From positions 1 to 64,000 of the forward strand of contig NZ_JNVM01000014.1 of the NCBI RefSeq assembly GCF_000722545.1: a stretch of DNA of 64,000 nt, written 5' to 3'. The notes under the pieces were generated by a model. It was not told the origin of the DNA. It made no database searches and was given only the letters and a program-made list of their open reading frames with translations. This document shows positions 32,790-41,009 of the stretch, piece after piece (position 1 is the first letter of the stretch; every line of letters starts with the position of its first letter). Origin of the DNA: Paenibacillus tyrphae. Lineage in GTDB: Bacteria; Bacillota; Bacilli; Paenibacillales; NBRC-103111. The translations under genes and the position numbers were made by a program.

Positions 32790-33743
32790 TTACTTAAATT
32801 CAATAAATCCGTTGCCGAATATTGTATCATTACCCTTAACACCTAAATCTCTTGAATAACTTTTCAACACTCTTACGATTTCTTCAAAGCTTGGCTCTTC
32901 TATACCAAATTTTAAGGGTTCTTGAAGGATCAGCGCTATTATTCCGGTTATCTGTGGGGATGCAAATGAACTCCCACTATAGACCCCGTAACTTCTACCA
33001 TTCGTAGTTGAGATAATGTCTACCCCCGGCGCACTAAAGTCAATTTTACCAACCGCTGCTTGTTTACTAATGTTCAATCTTCGATCCACTGAAGTAACCG
33101 ACAATACTCCTTCATAAGAGGCTGGAAATCCGACATCATCACCGTATGAATTTCTGGAAGAAGCAACAACAATAATGCCTTTTGAAGTCGCCTTGTCGAT
33201 CGATCTTTTTAATTCCACTTTGTCTTCATCAATTGAAAAACTCATATTGATAATTTGAATACCATTATCAATACACCAGTCAATTCCCTTGCTCACATCT
33301 CCTAGATTTCCTTCATCATATGCATCAAGAACTTTTACTGGAAATAACTCAACATCGGGTGCTACACCGACTATACCAAAGTTATTATTACGGGCACCAA
33401 TAATTCCCGCTACAAATGTCCCATGTCCGGTTTCATCGGTTGTAGGTTGATTGGGATCTATCGCATTGAACCCAAGCTTTAAATTCCCAACTAAATCCGG
33501 ATGATTTTCAACCCCACCGTCAACAATAGCAACTTTCACCCCTTTTCCAGTAATCCCCTGATTCCATAAAGAAGGAATATTCATTTTCGATATTCCCCAT
33601 GGAATTGCCTGTACCTTTTCAATATCTGTGGGAACTTCATCTTGAACATTAGAATTAGTAACGTAGACCAATACACCCACTGCGAAAGCGACTACTAAAG
33701 TTACAAGAAATAAAATTTTAAATTTCCGATACCTTAATATCAT
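32790..33743 (-). CDS. Membrane-anchored S8 (subtilisin-like) peptidase
   Basis: A serine protease of 317 residues with one N-terminal membrane anchor (about 8-28) and the catalytic domain outside. The catalytic triad is complete: Asp75 (VAIVDGG), His107 (GHGTFVAG) and Ser259 (GSSFASP); the oxyanion Asn is in SSRNSYGDD. A short stretch between anchor and domain replaces the usual propeptide. The ATG is eight bases after GGGGAG; an upstream ATG adds a second hydrophobic stretch but has no good site. It is the first gene of the minus-strand island, ahead of the secreted toxin-like protein, suggesting a dedicated maturation protease. Confidence 0.88.
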   Translation of the reverse strand: MILRYRKFKILFLVTLVVAFAVGVLVYVTNSNVQDEVPTDIEKVQAIPWGISKMNIPSLWNQGITGKGVKVAIVDGGVENHPDLVGNLKLGFNAIDPNQPTTDETGHGTFVAGIIGARNNNFGIVGVAPDVELFPVKVLDAYDEGNLGDVSKGIDWCIDNGIQIINMSFSIDEDKVELKRSIDKATSKGIIVVASSRNSYGDDVGFPASYEGVLSVTSVDRRLNISKQAAVGKIDFSAPGVDIISTTNGRSYGVYSGSSFASPQITGIIALILQEPLKFGIEEPSFEEIVRVLKSYSRDLGVKGNDTIFGNGFIEFK

Positions 33744-33887
33744 TTCTACAACTCCCCATCTATCACCCCCAAAATCAATATATAACCATAATAGGGTAAT
33801 TAATACAAAGGCAATAAATCCCATAGTATATCAAGATAGTAAAAAATACAAATATTTTTTCTAAATGGTAGAAAAATGAATCTGGTG

Positions 33888-34072
33888 CTATGAGCCCCCC
33901 CTCCCGGTTTTATTGGTTTTATTCATCAGGAATTCCCTGATTTTGTTCCCGTCAATTTCCAACTCAGTTCCAGCCGGATTGGTCATTTTTGACGCATCAA
34001 TGCGTGCTTCAGGCGGTAACTCTCCCCCTCGAAAAGAAAGGTTCGAATTGAATAACCGATTTCCAGTTCCTG
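33888..34072 (-). pseudogene. Coding fragment of unknown gene at duplication edge
   Basis: One minus-strand frame reads NRLFNSNLSFRGGELPPEAR, IDASKMTNPAGTELEIDGNK and IREFLMNKTNKTGRGGS, then stop. The composition is clearly that of a real protein, yet it has no start and its upstream side is cut by the SLH duplication. The family was not recognised. It marks the junction where the duplicated segment was inserted. Confidence 0.4.
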
Positions 34073-34615
34073 TCGGGCTACCCGGACGGCACGTTCGAAC
34101 CGGATAAGCCGATTACCCGTGCCGAGATGGCAACCATCTTGTCCCGTACGTATGAAAAGGATGGCAAGAAGTCGTCCGTTTCCTTTACGGATCTCCCTGC
34201 AACGCATTGGGCGAAGGAGGCGATAGATCAAGCCTCGGCCAGCGGGCTGATGGATGGTTATCCGGACGACAGCTTTAAGCCGGAGGAAACGATCACCAGA
34301 GCAGAGATGGCTCGTATTGCCGACCGCTTGATGACTGCCTCCCTCCAGAGCACCGGCAGCTTCACGGACACAGCCGGACATTGGGCGGAGACATCCATCG
34401 GGAAAGCAAAAGCGGCAGGAATTCTTAACGGGTATGCGGACGGTTCGTTCCGCCCGGATCAGAAGCTGACCCGCGCAGAAGCGGTTACGATCATCAACAA
34501 GCTTTTGGGTCGACAAGATTTCGGTTCTGCATCTATGAAATGGAGCGACGTTCAGGAAGGACATTGGGCTTACAACGATATTCAGGAAGCTTCTGCCGAG
34601 CACGCTTCGAAGTAA
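34073..34615 (+). pseudogene. SLH-domain fragment (5'-truncated duplicate)
   Basis: Three SLH domains nearly identical to the end of the cohesin/SLH protein, from SGYPDGTFEPDKPITRAEMA to the same last residues EHASK. The frame upstream stops after only a few foreign codons, so there is no signal peptide, start or ribosome site. The first ATG lies inside the first SLH domain. Scattered changes (for example DDSF for DGSF) show relaxed selection. Confidence 0.85.
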
Positions 34616-34762
34616 GGGGCGGACCACCAATCCAATGCGAAAGGCGCCGCCTGCGGGCAGCATAAACCCGCCTCGGCTTAAGCTGTCCTTATTGGAACGG
34701 ATGGCGCAAACAGAGGAACTTAGGAGAAGTAAAGCCAAGCTGCCCATAGGGGCTTAGCGTGC

Positions 34763-34828
34763 GAAGGACGTGAACTGGGATTGTTGATCGCTGGGAGCGA
34801 TCGTCCCGGTCACGTCCTTCATTTTTTT
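34763..34828 (+). terminator. Terminator (duplicate of 29071)
   Basis: It has the same long stem as after the SLH gene at 29 kb, arms GAAGGACGTGA/TCACGTCCTTC with inner GATCGCT/AGCGATC and a T run. Confidence 0.8.
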
Positions 34829-34932
34829 CACAGCAAAAAGCCAATCTTCTCTCGTTGGGCATTCCAGTTATTTCCTTAAAATTATGATTACTGGTATTAT
34901 TAACTCATCGTATTTAACAAGGGGGAGGTCAA

Positions 34933-35082
34933 ATGGAGGAAGATAACAGCGGCAAGATCAGCTCGATTGTCGCTCTGGTATAGGACAATGTGCAAGAGCT
35001 TCATGCCGTTTTTATCATTCCTGAACGAATCACCATGCACAAGGTTGAACAACTATGGCCCGATACCAGTCATATGCGGTAA
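34933..35082 (+). pseudogene. 50-codon ORF with in-frame TAG
   Basis: ATG follows GGGGGAGG by about five bases, a very strong site. The frame reads MEEDNSGKISSIVALV, TAG, then DNVQELHAVFIIPERITMHK up to a TAA. The text after TAG still looks like protein, so a single nonsense change probably broke a small gene. The left duplication copy lacks this ORF precisely between GGGGGAGGC and GGGATCAGG. Confidence 0.45.
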
Positions 35083-35137
35083 ATTGCCGGGATCAGGCTC
35101 GTTCCAATCGGAATCGAAGATGAAGGAGGAAGTGACC

Positions 35138-35365
35138 TTGCGTCTTAAATATCCTTTGAGCCTCGGAATTTTTTTCGGCGTCATGTATTTCGTGTGGGGT
35201 TTGACGATTTCCGCTGTTTGGAAAACCGTTTTGCTTGCTTGCTTAGTCATGGTGATCGAATATCCGCTGGATAAAATGGGTATCACCAAACGAGTAATCC
35301 CGGTCCCTGTGGGGATAGCAGTTTTCACCATGATCCCCATTTTGTTTACCCTCATCACGCGATGA
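35138..35365 (+). CDS. Small membrane protein, 75 aa (copy 2)
   Basis: A paralog of the gene at 29287 with segments YPLSLGIFFGVMYFVWGLTI, TVLLACLVMVIEYPLDKMGI and PVGIAVFTMIPILFTLI. The TTG start is eight bases after AAGGAGG. Most differences between the copies are conservative, consistent with purifying selection on a real membrane protein of unknown function. It is convergent with the deaminase gene, separated by a hairpin. Confidence 0.6.
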   Translation: MRLKYPLSLGIFFGVMYFVWGLTISAVWKTVLLACLVMVIEYPLDKMGITKRVIPVPVGIAVFTMIPILFTLITR

Positions 35366-35438
35366 GTGTTTTGGCGCGCTTGAAGCTCCGCCCCGAAAAA
35401 GGAATGAAATTCGTTGACCATCTTTCTGACATAATGCG

Positions 35439-35482
35439 AAACGGCCCTTGCCCGCATCAATCTTGGCGGCAAGAGCCGTTTC
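35439..35482. terminator. Hairpin terminator of deaminase operon
   Basis: Arms GAAACGGCcCTTGCC and GGCAAGaGCCGTTTC lie between convergent genes. It ends the purine-salvage operon on the minus strand. Confidence 0.75.
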
Positions 35483-35499
35483 TCGTCATATCCCGCAGG

Positions 35500-37215
35500 C
35501 TACGCCTCGACCAACAGCGGCACAACCTTGCCCGCGTTCACGTCGATCAGGCCCAGGTCGGTAATTTTGAGCGCCGGGCTGACCGGGAGCGAGTGCGTGC
35601 TGATCGACATGATCGGGTTGTAGTGCTTATACCCGAGCGACTCCATCGCTCTACGCAGCTTCTCGACTTCCTTCGCCGTCTCATCGAGTGGCACTTCGGT
35701 CAGGATGCCGCCGACAGGCAGCGGCAGGTGCGCCAGCACTTGGCCCGCTTCCACGACGCAGAAGCCGCCTTGGCTGTGGATCACTTCGTTAGCCGCAAGC
35801 GCCATATCGGCCGGGTTGTGCCCGACCACCAGCAGGTTGTGGTTATCGTGCGAATACGTCGTCGCCACCGCGCCGCGTTGAATCGTATCGCCGCCGATCA
35901 AGCCGTATGCCCGGTTCCCGTTCTTGCCGTACCGCTCGAACGTCGCGATGAGCGCGTACGGGCTTTCCTGCCAGCACAGCTCGCCGTTCCGGATCTCGAC
36001 CTCGCCCCGCACATCCTCCGTGAAGGTGGAGCCGTCCTTGACCTGCATTACGCGGCACGCATGGCGGCCGTCCGCTGCGCCGTCCAGACGCGCAACAAAG
36101 TCCGCTTCCGTCAGCAGCGGCAGCTGCACACTATGGTAGTAGTGCGCCGGGAACGCATGGCCGTGCTCCTTCGGAACATACGCCTCGCGCACGTCGTACA
36201 CTTTGCGCCCCTGCTTGTACACTTGATCGATCGTCAGCTCCCGCAGATCCGACAGCAGCACGAAGTCGCCGATTTTGCCGGGGGCGATGGCGCCCCGGTC
36301 GTGCATCCGCATCCGGCGCGCCGAAGTAAACGTCGCGGCGTAGATCGCCTTTTCCGGCGTCATGCCCATGCGAATCGCTTTGCGGACGATATGGTCCAGA
36401 TGGCCGCGCCGCTGGAACGAGTCGGCCATTACGTCGTCGGTGACGAAGCAGAAATGCTCGGAGACGTCGTTTTGAATCAGATAGTTCATGACGTCTTCCG
36501 TCATCGACTTTTCTTGAATCTCGATGAACATGCCCGCGCCGATGCGCGCTTCCATCCCTTCGATCGTCTGATGCGTGTGGTCCGAATCGACCCCGGCATA
36601 GATGACCCGGTGCAGATCCAGATCGAGCAGCTTCGGAACATGCCCCTCGATGACGAGCTTCGGATAATGCTTGCGGATATGCGCCAAAATCCGGTTCGTT
36701 TTGCAATCCGGGTCCGTGATGACGTCGACGTAGTTCATGATTTCGCCGAGACAAATGATGTCTTCCGTACGCAGCAGCTCGTCCATATCCTCGATCTCAA
36801 TCGTGCCGCCGGTCGATTCCATCGACGTGGCCGGGACCGAGCTCGGAATCGCGTAGAACATGTCCGCCACGCAGTCGCGGCTCGCCTCGATCATCTGCTT
36901 CACGCCGCTCAGGCCGAAAACGTTCGCCATCTCATGCGGCTCGGGCACGATGGTCGTCACACCGCTGCGGATCAGCCCGTACGAGAACGTCTCTGGGGTA
37001 ATCATCGTGCTCTCGATATGCAGGTGAATGTCGACCAGACCGGGAATCATGTAGCGGCCTTGGCCATCCACGATCTCGCCCGCTTCGAACGTCTCCGTCC
37101 CGCGCCCGCCGATATAGAGGAACGATCCGTTCAAGACGGCGACATTGCCTTGAACGAACTTTTTAAAATAGCTGTTATATACGTGTACCTTCTCGATCAA
37201 TAAATCCACTCGCAT
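35500..37215 (-). CDS. ade: Adenine deaminase
   Basis: The enzyme converts adenine to hypoxanthine plus ammonia in the cytoplasm. It has 571 residues, the family length. The amidohydrolase metal motif DIHLHIEST is at about 62-70, EPHEMANVFG at about 91-100, and EGHVPKL and VDSDHTH in the middle. The C-terminal adenine-deaminase domain contains SHDNHNLLVVG and the substrate-loop SQGGFCVVE. It is the last gene of a six-gene minus-strand operon (solute-binding protein, nucleoside hydrolase, two permeases, ATPase, deaminase), 22 bases after the ATPase gene. The nucleoside hydrolase would release adenine from adenosine, which this enzyme deaminates. A deleted copy lies at 29.6 kb. Confidence 0.95.
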   Translation of the reverse strand: MRVDLLIEKVHVYNSYFKKFVQGNVAVLNGSFLYIGGRGTETFEAGEIVDGQGRYMIPGLVDIHLHIESTMITPETFSYGLIRSGVTTIVPEPHEMANVFGLSGVKQMIEASRDCVADMFYAIPSSVPATSMESTGGTIEIEDMDELLRTEDIICLGEIMNYVDVITDPDCKTNRILAHIRKHYPKLVIEGHVPKLLDLDLHRVIYAGVDSDHTHQTIEGMEARIGAGMFIEIQEKSMTEDVMNYLIQNDVSEHFCFVTDDVMADSFQRRGHLDHIVRKAIRMGMTPEKAIYAATFTSARRMRMHDRGAIAPGKIGDFVLLSDLRELTIDQVYKQGRKVYDVREAYVPKEHGHAFPAHYYHSVQLPLLTEADFVARLDGAADGRHACRVMQVKDGSTFTEDVRGEVEIRNGELCWQESPYALIATFERYGKNGNRAYGLIGGDTIQRGAVATTYSHDNHNLLVVGHNPADMALAANEVIHSQGGFCVVEAGQVLAHLPLPVGGILTEVPLDETAKEVEKLRRAMESLGYKHYNPIMSISTHSLPVSPALKITDLGLIDVNAGKVVPLLVEA

Positions 37216-37236
37216 GATGCCGGTACCTCCAAGTCG

Positions 37237-38298
37237 TTAGTCTACCAGGACCAATCTGTCCGCAGGGAACAGCAGATGCACCTCTTGTCCGCTGTTGTAA
37301 GGAACTTCCATTTCTTTGTTGACCGTAAAATCCCCAAGGTCCGTCTCAACGACGTACTGGTAGCTTCTTCCCAAAAACGTACTTACCTTGACGCTGCCCT
37401 TTACCCGGTTCGGTCCGTGACCGATCTCCTCCGCGGTGCCAAGTTGCATATCGTCCGGGCGAATCGCGCCCTTCCGGCCTGCGGTTCCTTCCGCACCAGG
37501 CTGTCGGGCGGCATGGAACGTATAGCCCTTCACCTTCAGCTCGATGCCGTCGCCTGCTTCGCGGCGTTCCTCGAACGCGATGAAGTTGTTGAAGCCGATG
37601 AACCGGGCGACGAATTCGGTTTTCGGGTACTTGTAAATCGTGGAAGGCCGATCCAACTGCTCGATAATGCCTTTATTCATAATCGCGACGCGGTCGGAGA
37701 TGGAGAAGCATTCCTCCTGATCGTGCGAGACATAGACGGTCGTAATGCCGAGCTCCTGCTGAATGCGGCGGATTTCGACGCGCATATTCACGCGCAGGTT
37801 CGCATCGAGGTTGCTGAGCGGCTCGTCGAACAGCAGCAGGTCCGGCTCGATGACGAGCGCGCGAGCGATGGCCACCCGCTGCTTCTGCCCGCCGGACAGC
37901 GCCTTAGGGAAGCGCTGTTCGAAGCCCGCGAGGCTCACGACCTCCAGAATGCGAAGCACACGCTGCTTGATCTCGGCTTCCGGCACTTTCCGCAGGCGGA
38001 GGCCGAAGGCGACGTTATCGTAGACGGACAGATGCGGGAACAGTGCGTAGCTCTGGAACACGAACCCGAAGTTCCGCTTGTTGACCGGCACTCGCGTGTA
38101 GTCTTTGCCGTTCAGCATGAATTTGCCGTCTTTGGCTTCGAGGAAGCCAGCGATGAGCCGCAGCGTTGTCGTTTTGCCGCAGCCGCTTGGGCCGAGCAGG
38201 GAAATGAGCTGCCCCTTCTCGACCGTCAGGTTGAAGTTTTGCAGAATATATTGGTGATCATAGGCGACCGACACATTTTCCAAGGATAGCAATGCCAT
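37237..38298 (-). CDS. ABC transporter ATP-binding protein (PotA-like)
   Basis: This is the energising subunit of an importer, 353 residues. Walker A GPSGCGKTTT is at about 36-45, the Q-loop in FVFQSYALFPHL, signature LSGGQKQRVAIARAL near 134-148, Walker B LLLFDEP and the switch His in VYVSHDQEE. A C-terminal TOBE-like domain (about 245-350, GAIRPDDMQLG) is typical of PotA and related polyamine/iron/sugar ATPases. It stands between two permeases and adenine deaminase in the operon. Sequence class points to spermidine/putrescine-type importers, but the operon enzymes suggest a nucleoside or base as the cargo. Confidence 0.92.
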   Translation of the reverse strand: MALLSLENVSVAYDHQYILQNFNLTVEKGQLISLLGPSGCGKTTTLRLIAGFLEAKDGKFMLNGKDYTRVPVNKRNFGFVFQSYALFPHLSVYDNVAFGLRLRKVPEAEIKQRVLRILEVVSLAGFEQRFPKALSGGQKQRVAIARALVIEPDLLLFDEPLSNLDANLRVNMRVEIRRIQQELGITTVYVSHDQEECFSISDRVAIMNKGIIEQLDRPSTIYKYPKTEFVARFIGFNNFIAFEERREAGDGIELKVKGYTFHAARQPGAEGTAGRKGAIRPDDMQLGTAEEIGHGPNRVKGSVKVSTFLGRSYQYVVETDLGDFTVNKEMEVPYNSGQEVHLLFPADRLVLVD

Positions 38299-38313
38299 GG
38301 GTACGAGCCTCCG

Positions 38314-39102
38314 TTATCGTTTGGTAAAGTAAGAAAGGCCCATCAGCCTTTCGATCAGGAACATGAACACCGCCGTGAACAGCATGAGCAGCACGGAAAT
38401 GGCGGCGATGGTCGGATCGAAATAATTTTCCACGTAGGTCAGCATCTGAATCGGCAGCGTGCTGACGCCCGGGCCCGTCATGAAGACGGAAATGTCCACA
38501 TTGTTGAACGACTCCAGAAAAGCGATCAGAATCGCCGCGATAATCCCCGACTTGATGTTCGGGAGGACGACCTTGAAGAACGTTCCGAGTCGTCCGGCGC
38601 CGAGACTGAGCGCAGCCTCCTCGATGGCGAAGTCGAAGTTCGACAAGCTGGACGCGATGACGCGAATAATGAACGGAAGCATGATGACCGTATGACCGAC
38701 GAGCAGCGCCGTGTAGAGCGGCAGATGGTACGTGACGATCAGGTATTTCAGCATTGTAAACCCGAGCACGATGCCCGGGATGAGCACGGGGGATATAAAG
38801 AAGCCGTTCAGGGCGTCTTTCCCCTTGAAATCGAAGCGGCTGAGCGCATAGGCCGCAGGTACGCCGAGCAAGAGCGCGAACAAGTTGCCCAGAATCGAGA
38901 CGACGATCGACGTTTTGAACGTGCTCATGAACATTTCCACTTCGAAGATCTTCTCGTACCACTTGAGCGAAAAGCCCTGCGGCGGAAATTTCAGCACGGT
39001 TCCCGGCTCGAACGAAGCGAAGGCGATAATGACCAGCGGACCGAGCAAAAAGATATAGACAAGCAGCGTAAACAGGCCGAGGCCCCGGTTGTTCTCCTTC
39101 AT
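38314..39102 (-). CDS. ABC transporter permease (PotC-like)
   Basis: An inner-membrane channel subunit of 262 residues with six predicted helices. The cytoplasmic loop that docks on the ATPase is EEAALSLGAGRLGTFFKVVLPN (EAA motif with the conserved G, split here as EEAALSLGAG and RLGTFFKVVLPN). The N-terminus GLGLFTLLVYIFLLGPLVII fits the second permease of PotB/PotC pairs. It lies six bases downstream of the partner permease and 15 bases upstream of the ATPase gene, so translation is probably coupled. Confidence 0.92.
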   Translation of the reverse strand: MKENNRGLGLFTLLVYIFLLGPLVIIAFASFEPGTVLKFPPQGFSLKWYEKIFEVEMFMSTFKTSIVVSILGNLFALLLGVPAAYALSRFDFKGKDALNGFFISPVLIPGIVLGFTMLKYLIVTYHLPLYTALLVGHTVIMLPFIIRVIASSLSNFDFAIEEAALSLGAGRLGTFFKVVLPNIKSGIIAAILIAFLESFNNVDISVFMTGPGVSTLPIQMLTYVENYFDPTIAAISVLLMLFTAVFMFLIERLMGLSYFTKR

Positions 39103-39107
39103 CCCTT

Positions 39108-39929
39108 CTACCCCTTCGGATTTAAAGTGTTGGCCAGTTTATTCATCAGGCTGATGATCACGAACGTAATCGCCATCATGATGGTGGCAATGACGGAGGC
39201 CGAATACCAGTCGTTCAGCGTGATCGCGTTCTGGTACAGGAACGTCGAGATGACGCGCTGTTTCCCGCCGAGCAGCGCCGGAGTCGTGTACGCGGTCAAG
39301 CTGCCGACGAAGACGAGAATGCTCCCGATAATGAGACCGGGCACACTGAGCGGGATCACGACCTTGCGGAACGCGGTGAACCGGGATGCCCCGAGGCTCT
39401 CTGCCGCTTTGATCAGATCGGCATCGATGTTCTCCATCACCCCGACGAGCGTGATGATGATCAACGGCAGAAACAGATGGATCAACCCGATCATCATCGC
39501 GGTCGGCGTATACAAAATATCCAGCGGGTCCTGGATGATTCCCATCGCAAGCAGCGCCGTGTTGAGCAGCCCCTTCTTACCGAGAACGATCATCCAGCTG
39601 AAGGAGCGGACAACCGAGCTGGTGAGCAACGGGAAGATCGCGAGCGCGAGCAGCACGCTCTTTTTCTTCAGGCTCTGCCGGGAAATATAGTAGGCGACCG
39701 GAAAGCCGAGCAGAATGCAGATCGCCGTCGTCACCAGACTGACCTGCAGCGTCGTCAGCAAAATTTTGATAAAATACGGGTCCTTGAAGAATTGCAGGTA
39801 CCCGTCGAACGTCACAGTCCCTTTCTGGAAAAAGGTGGACCCGATCGTAATGAGGATCGGAGCCGCCATAAATACCGTCAGGAACAATAGTCCCGGCAGC
39901 AATAGCAAATACAGATACGATTTCTTCAT
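39108..39929 (-). CDS. ABC transporter permease (PotB-like)
   Basis: The first membrane subunit of the same importer, 273 residues, with about six helices beginning YLYLLLLPGLLFLTVFMAAP. The EAA loop reads KAAESLGASRFTAFRKVVIP. Together with the PotC-like partner it forms the heterodimeric translocation path. It follows the nucleoside hydrolase gene by 30 bases. The strong operon context is the reason to suspect a purine-related substrate rather than polyamines. Confidence 0.92.
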   Translation of the reverse strand: MKKSYLYLLLLPGLLFLTVFMAAPILITIGSTFFQKGTVTFDGYLQFFKDPYFIKILLTTLQVSLVTTAICILLGFPVAYYISRQSLKKKSVLLALAIFPLLTSSVVRSFSWMIVLGKKGLLNTALLAMGIIQDPLDILYTPTAMMIGLIHLFLPLIIITLVGVMENIDADLIKAAESLGASRFTAFRKVVIPLSVPGLIIGSILVFVGSLTAYTTPALLGGKQRVISTFLYQNAITLNDWYSASVIATIMMAITFVIISLMNKLANTLNPKG

Positions 39930-39959
39930 CGAACGGTTCTCCTGTTCCTGGATTGGGGG

Positions 39960-40892
39960 CTAACGGCTCAGTGTCTGAACGAACAGCCGGAGAAAGGCGT
40001 CCGCGTCCACATCGGTGCAGACCTGAACGTTCGGCTTCTGTCCGAGCCGGTTCTGAAAATCGCAGACTGTCTGGCCGTCGCACAGCTCGCTGCGGGTTTC
40101 CACATCGACGTAATAGGGCTTCGTCGTGACCACCTCACGGGTCAAGGCCACCCCGACGGCCAACGGGTCGTGCAGCGCGCAGGCGCGAACGCCGTTGCGT
40201 TCAGAGTAGCGCTGCATGTAATCGGCCGTGCTCTCCTTCACATAGCGGCCGATCGGCGTATCGCCGAGCGCGGCGATATGCTCGTCTTTGAGCAGCGCGC
40301 GCCGGGTCACATCCAGTCCGACAAGCGTCAAGGACGGGAAGCCGGCATGCAGAACGAGCTTGGCCGCTTCCGGGTCGACATACATGTTGTACTCCGCCGT
40401 CGGGGTCACGTTCCCGAAGCCCGCGACGACGCCGCCCATCAGGACGACCTCTTTCACGTCGTTCACAAGGCCGGGATATTTCATCAACGCGAGCGCCAGA
40501 TTGGTCAGCGGAGCCGTCATAATCAGCGTCACTTCGCCCGGGTTTTCGCGTACGCGGTCCACGATGTAGTCCGGCCCGAAGCCCTCAGCCGCGCCTTGGC
40601 GGACTTCCATGTCCCGCAGCGCCCCGCCGAGGCCGTCCGCCCCGTGAATCCGGTGCTCGAAATAATGGGGACGCAGCAAGGGCCGGTCGGCCCCCCGAAT
40701 GACCGGGATGCTCGCTTCCGTGCCCAGAAGCTGCAAAATTTTGCAGGTGTTGGCTGTCGCTTGATCCAGCGATACGTTGCCGTTGACCGTCGTGATGCCG
40801 AGTACGTCGAACTGTCCGCTCTTGACCGCGAGCAGAATGCCTAACGCGTCGTCCACACCTGTATCGACATCGAGGATTACTTTTTGTTTCAT
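39960..40892 (-). CDS. Nucleoside hydrolase
   Basis: The enzyme cleaves the N-glycosidic bond of nucleosides to ribose and free base. It has 310 residues. The calcium-binding motif DVDTGVDDALG is at about residues 7-17; HGADGLGG and the MTAPLTNLALAL segment are also family marks, and the last active-site stretch HDPLAVGVAL is present near 235. Two starts are possible: this ATG (MKQKVILD, twelve bases after AGGAG) or one three codons upstream that is too close to the site. It sits second in the operon behind the solute-binding protein, so imported nucleosides would be hydrolysed and adenine then deaminated by the operon's last enzyme. Confidence 0.92.
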   Translation of the reverse strand: MKQKVILDVDTGVDDALGILLAVKSGQFDVLGITTVNGNVSLDQATANTCKILQLLGTEASIPVIRGADRPLLRPHYFEHRIHGADGLGGALRDMEVRQGAAEGFGPDYIVDRVRENPGEVTLIMTAPLTNLALALMKYPGLVNDVKEVVLMGGVVAGFGNVTPTAEYNMYVDPEAAKLVLHAGFPSLTLVGLDVTRRALLKDEHIAALGDTPIGRYVKESTADYMQRYSERNGVRACALHDPLAVGVALTREVVTTKPYYVDVETRSELCDGQTVCDFQNRLGQKPNVQVCTDVDADAFLRLFVQTLSR

Positions 40893-41009
40893 ACGCTCCA
40901 TTAGCTCCTTTCCATACTCCCGATATGAAAACAAGGGTACATGTCGGATCATATACCCTTGTCCAGCGTTTCGATTATAGTCATGCTATCGCGTTGCTTA
41001 TTGCGTTGC

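Larger units (their letters stand above)
34073..37168. repeat. Segmental duplication, right copy
   Basis: This segment matches 28443-29798 but keeps the adenine deaminase complete, while its SLH gene is reduced to the 3' end. About 70 bases next to the SLH terminator and a 150-base ORF before the small membrane gene are present here and absent from the left copy. Together the two copies flank the AT-rich protease/TraX island. Confidence 0.85.

Noticed and set aside
35362..37203. Long open frame (613 codons) on the plus strand opposite adenine deaminase
   Set aside because: The minus strand encodes a complete, motif-rich deaminase; the plus frame is Arg/His-rich with no family pattern, a typical GC-rich shadow.
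37276..38289. Long plus-strand frame opposite the ABC ATPase
   Set aside because: It is a shadow of the ATPase, whose Walker and signature motifs are all on the minus strand.
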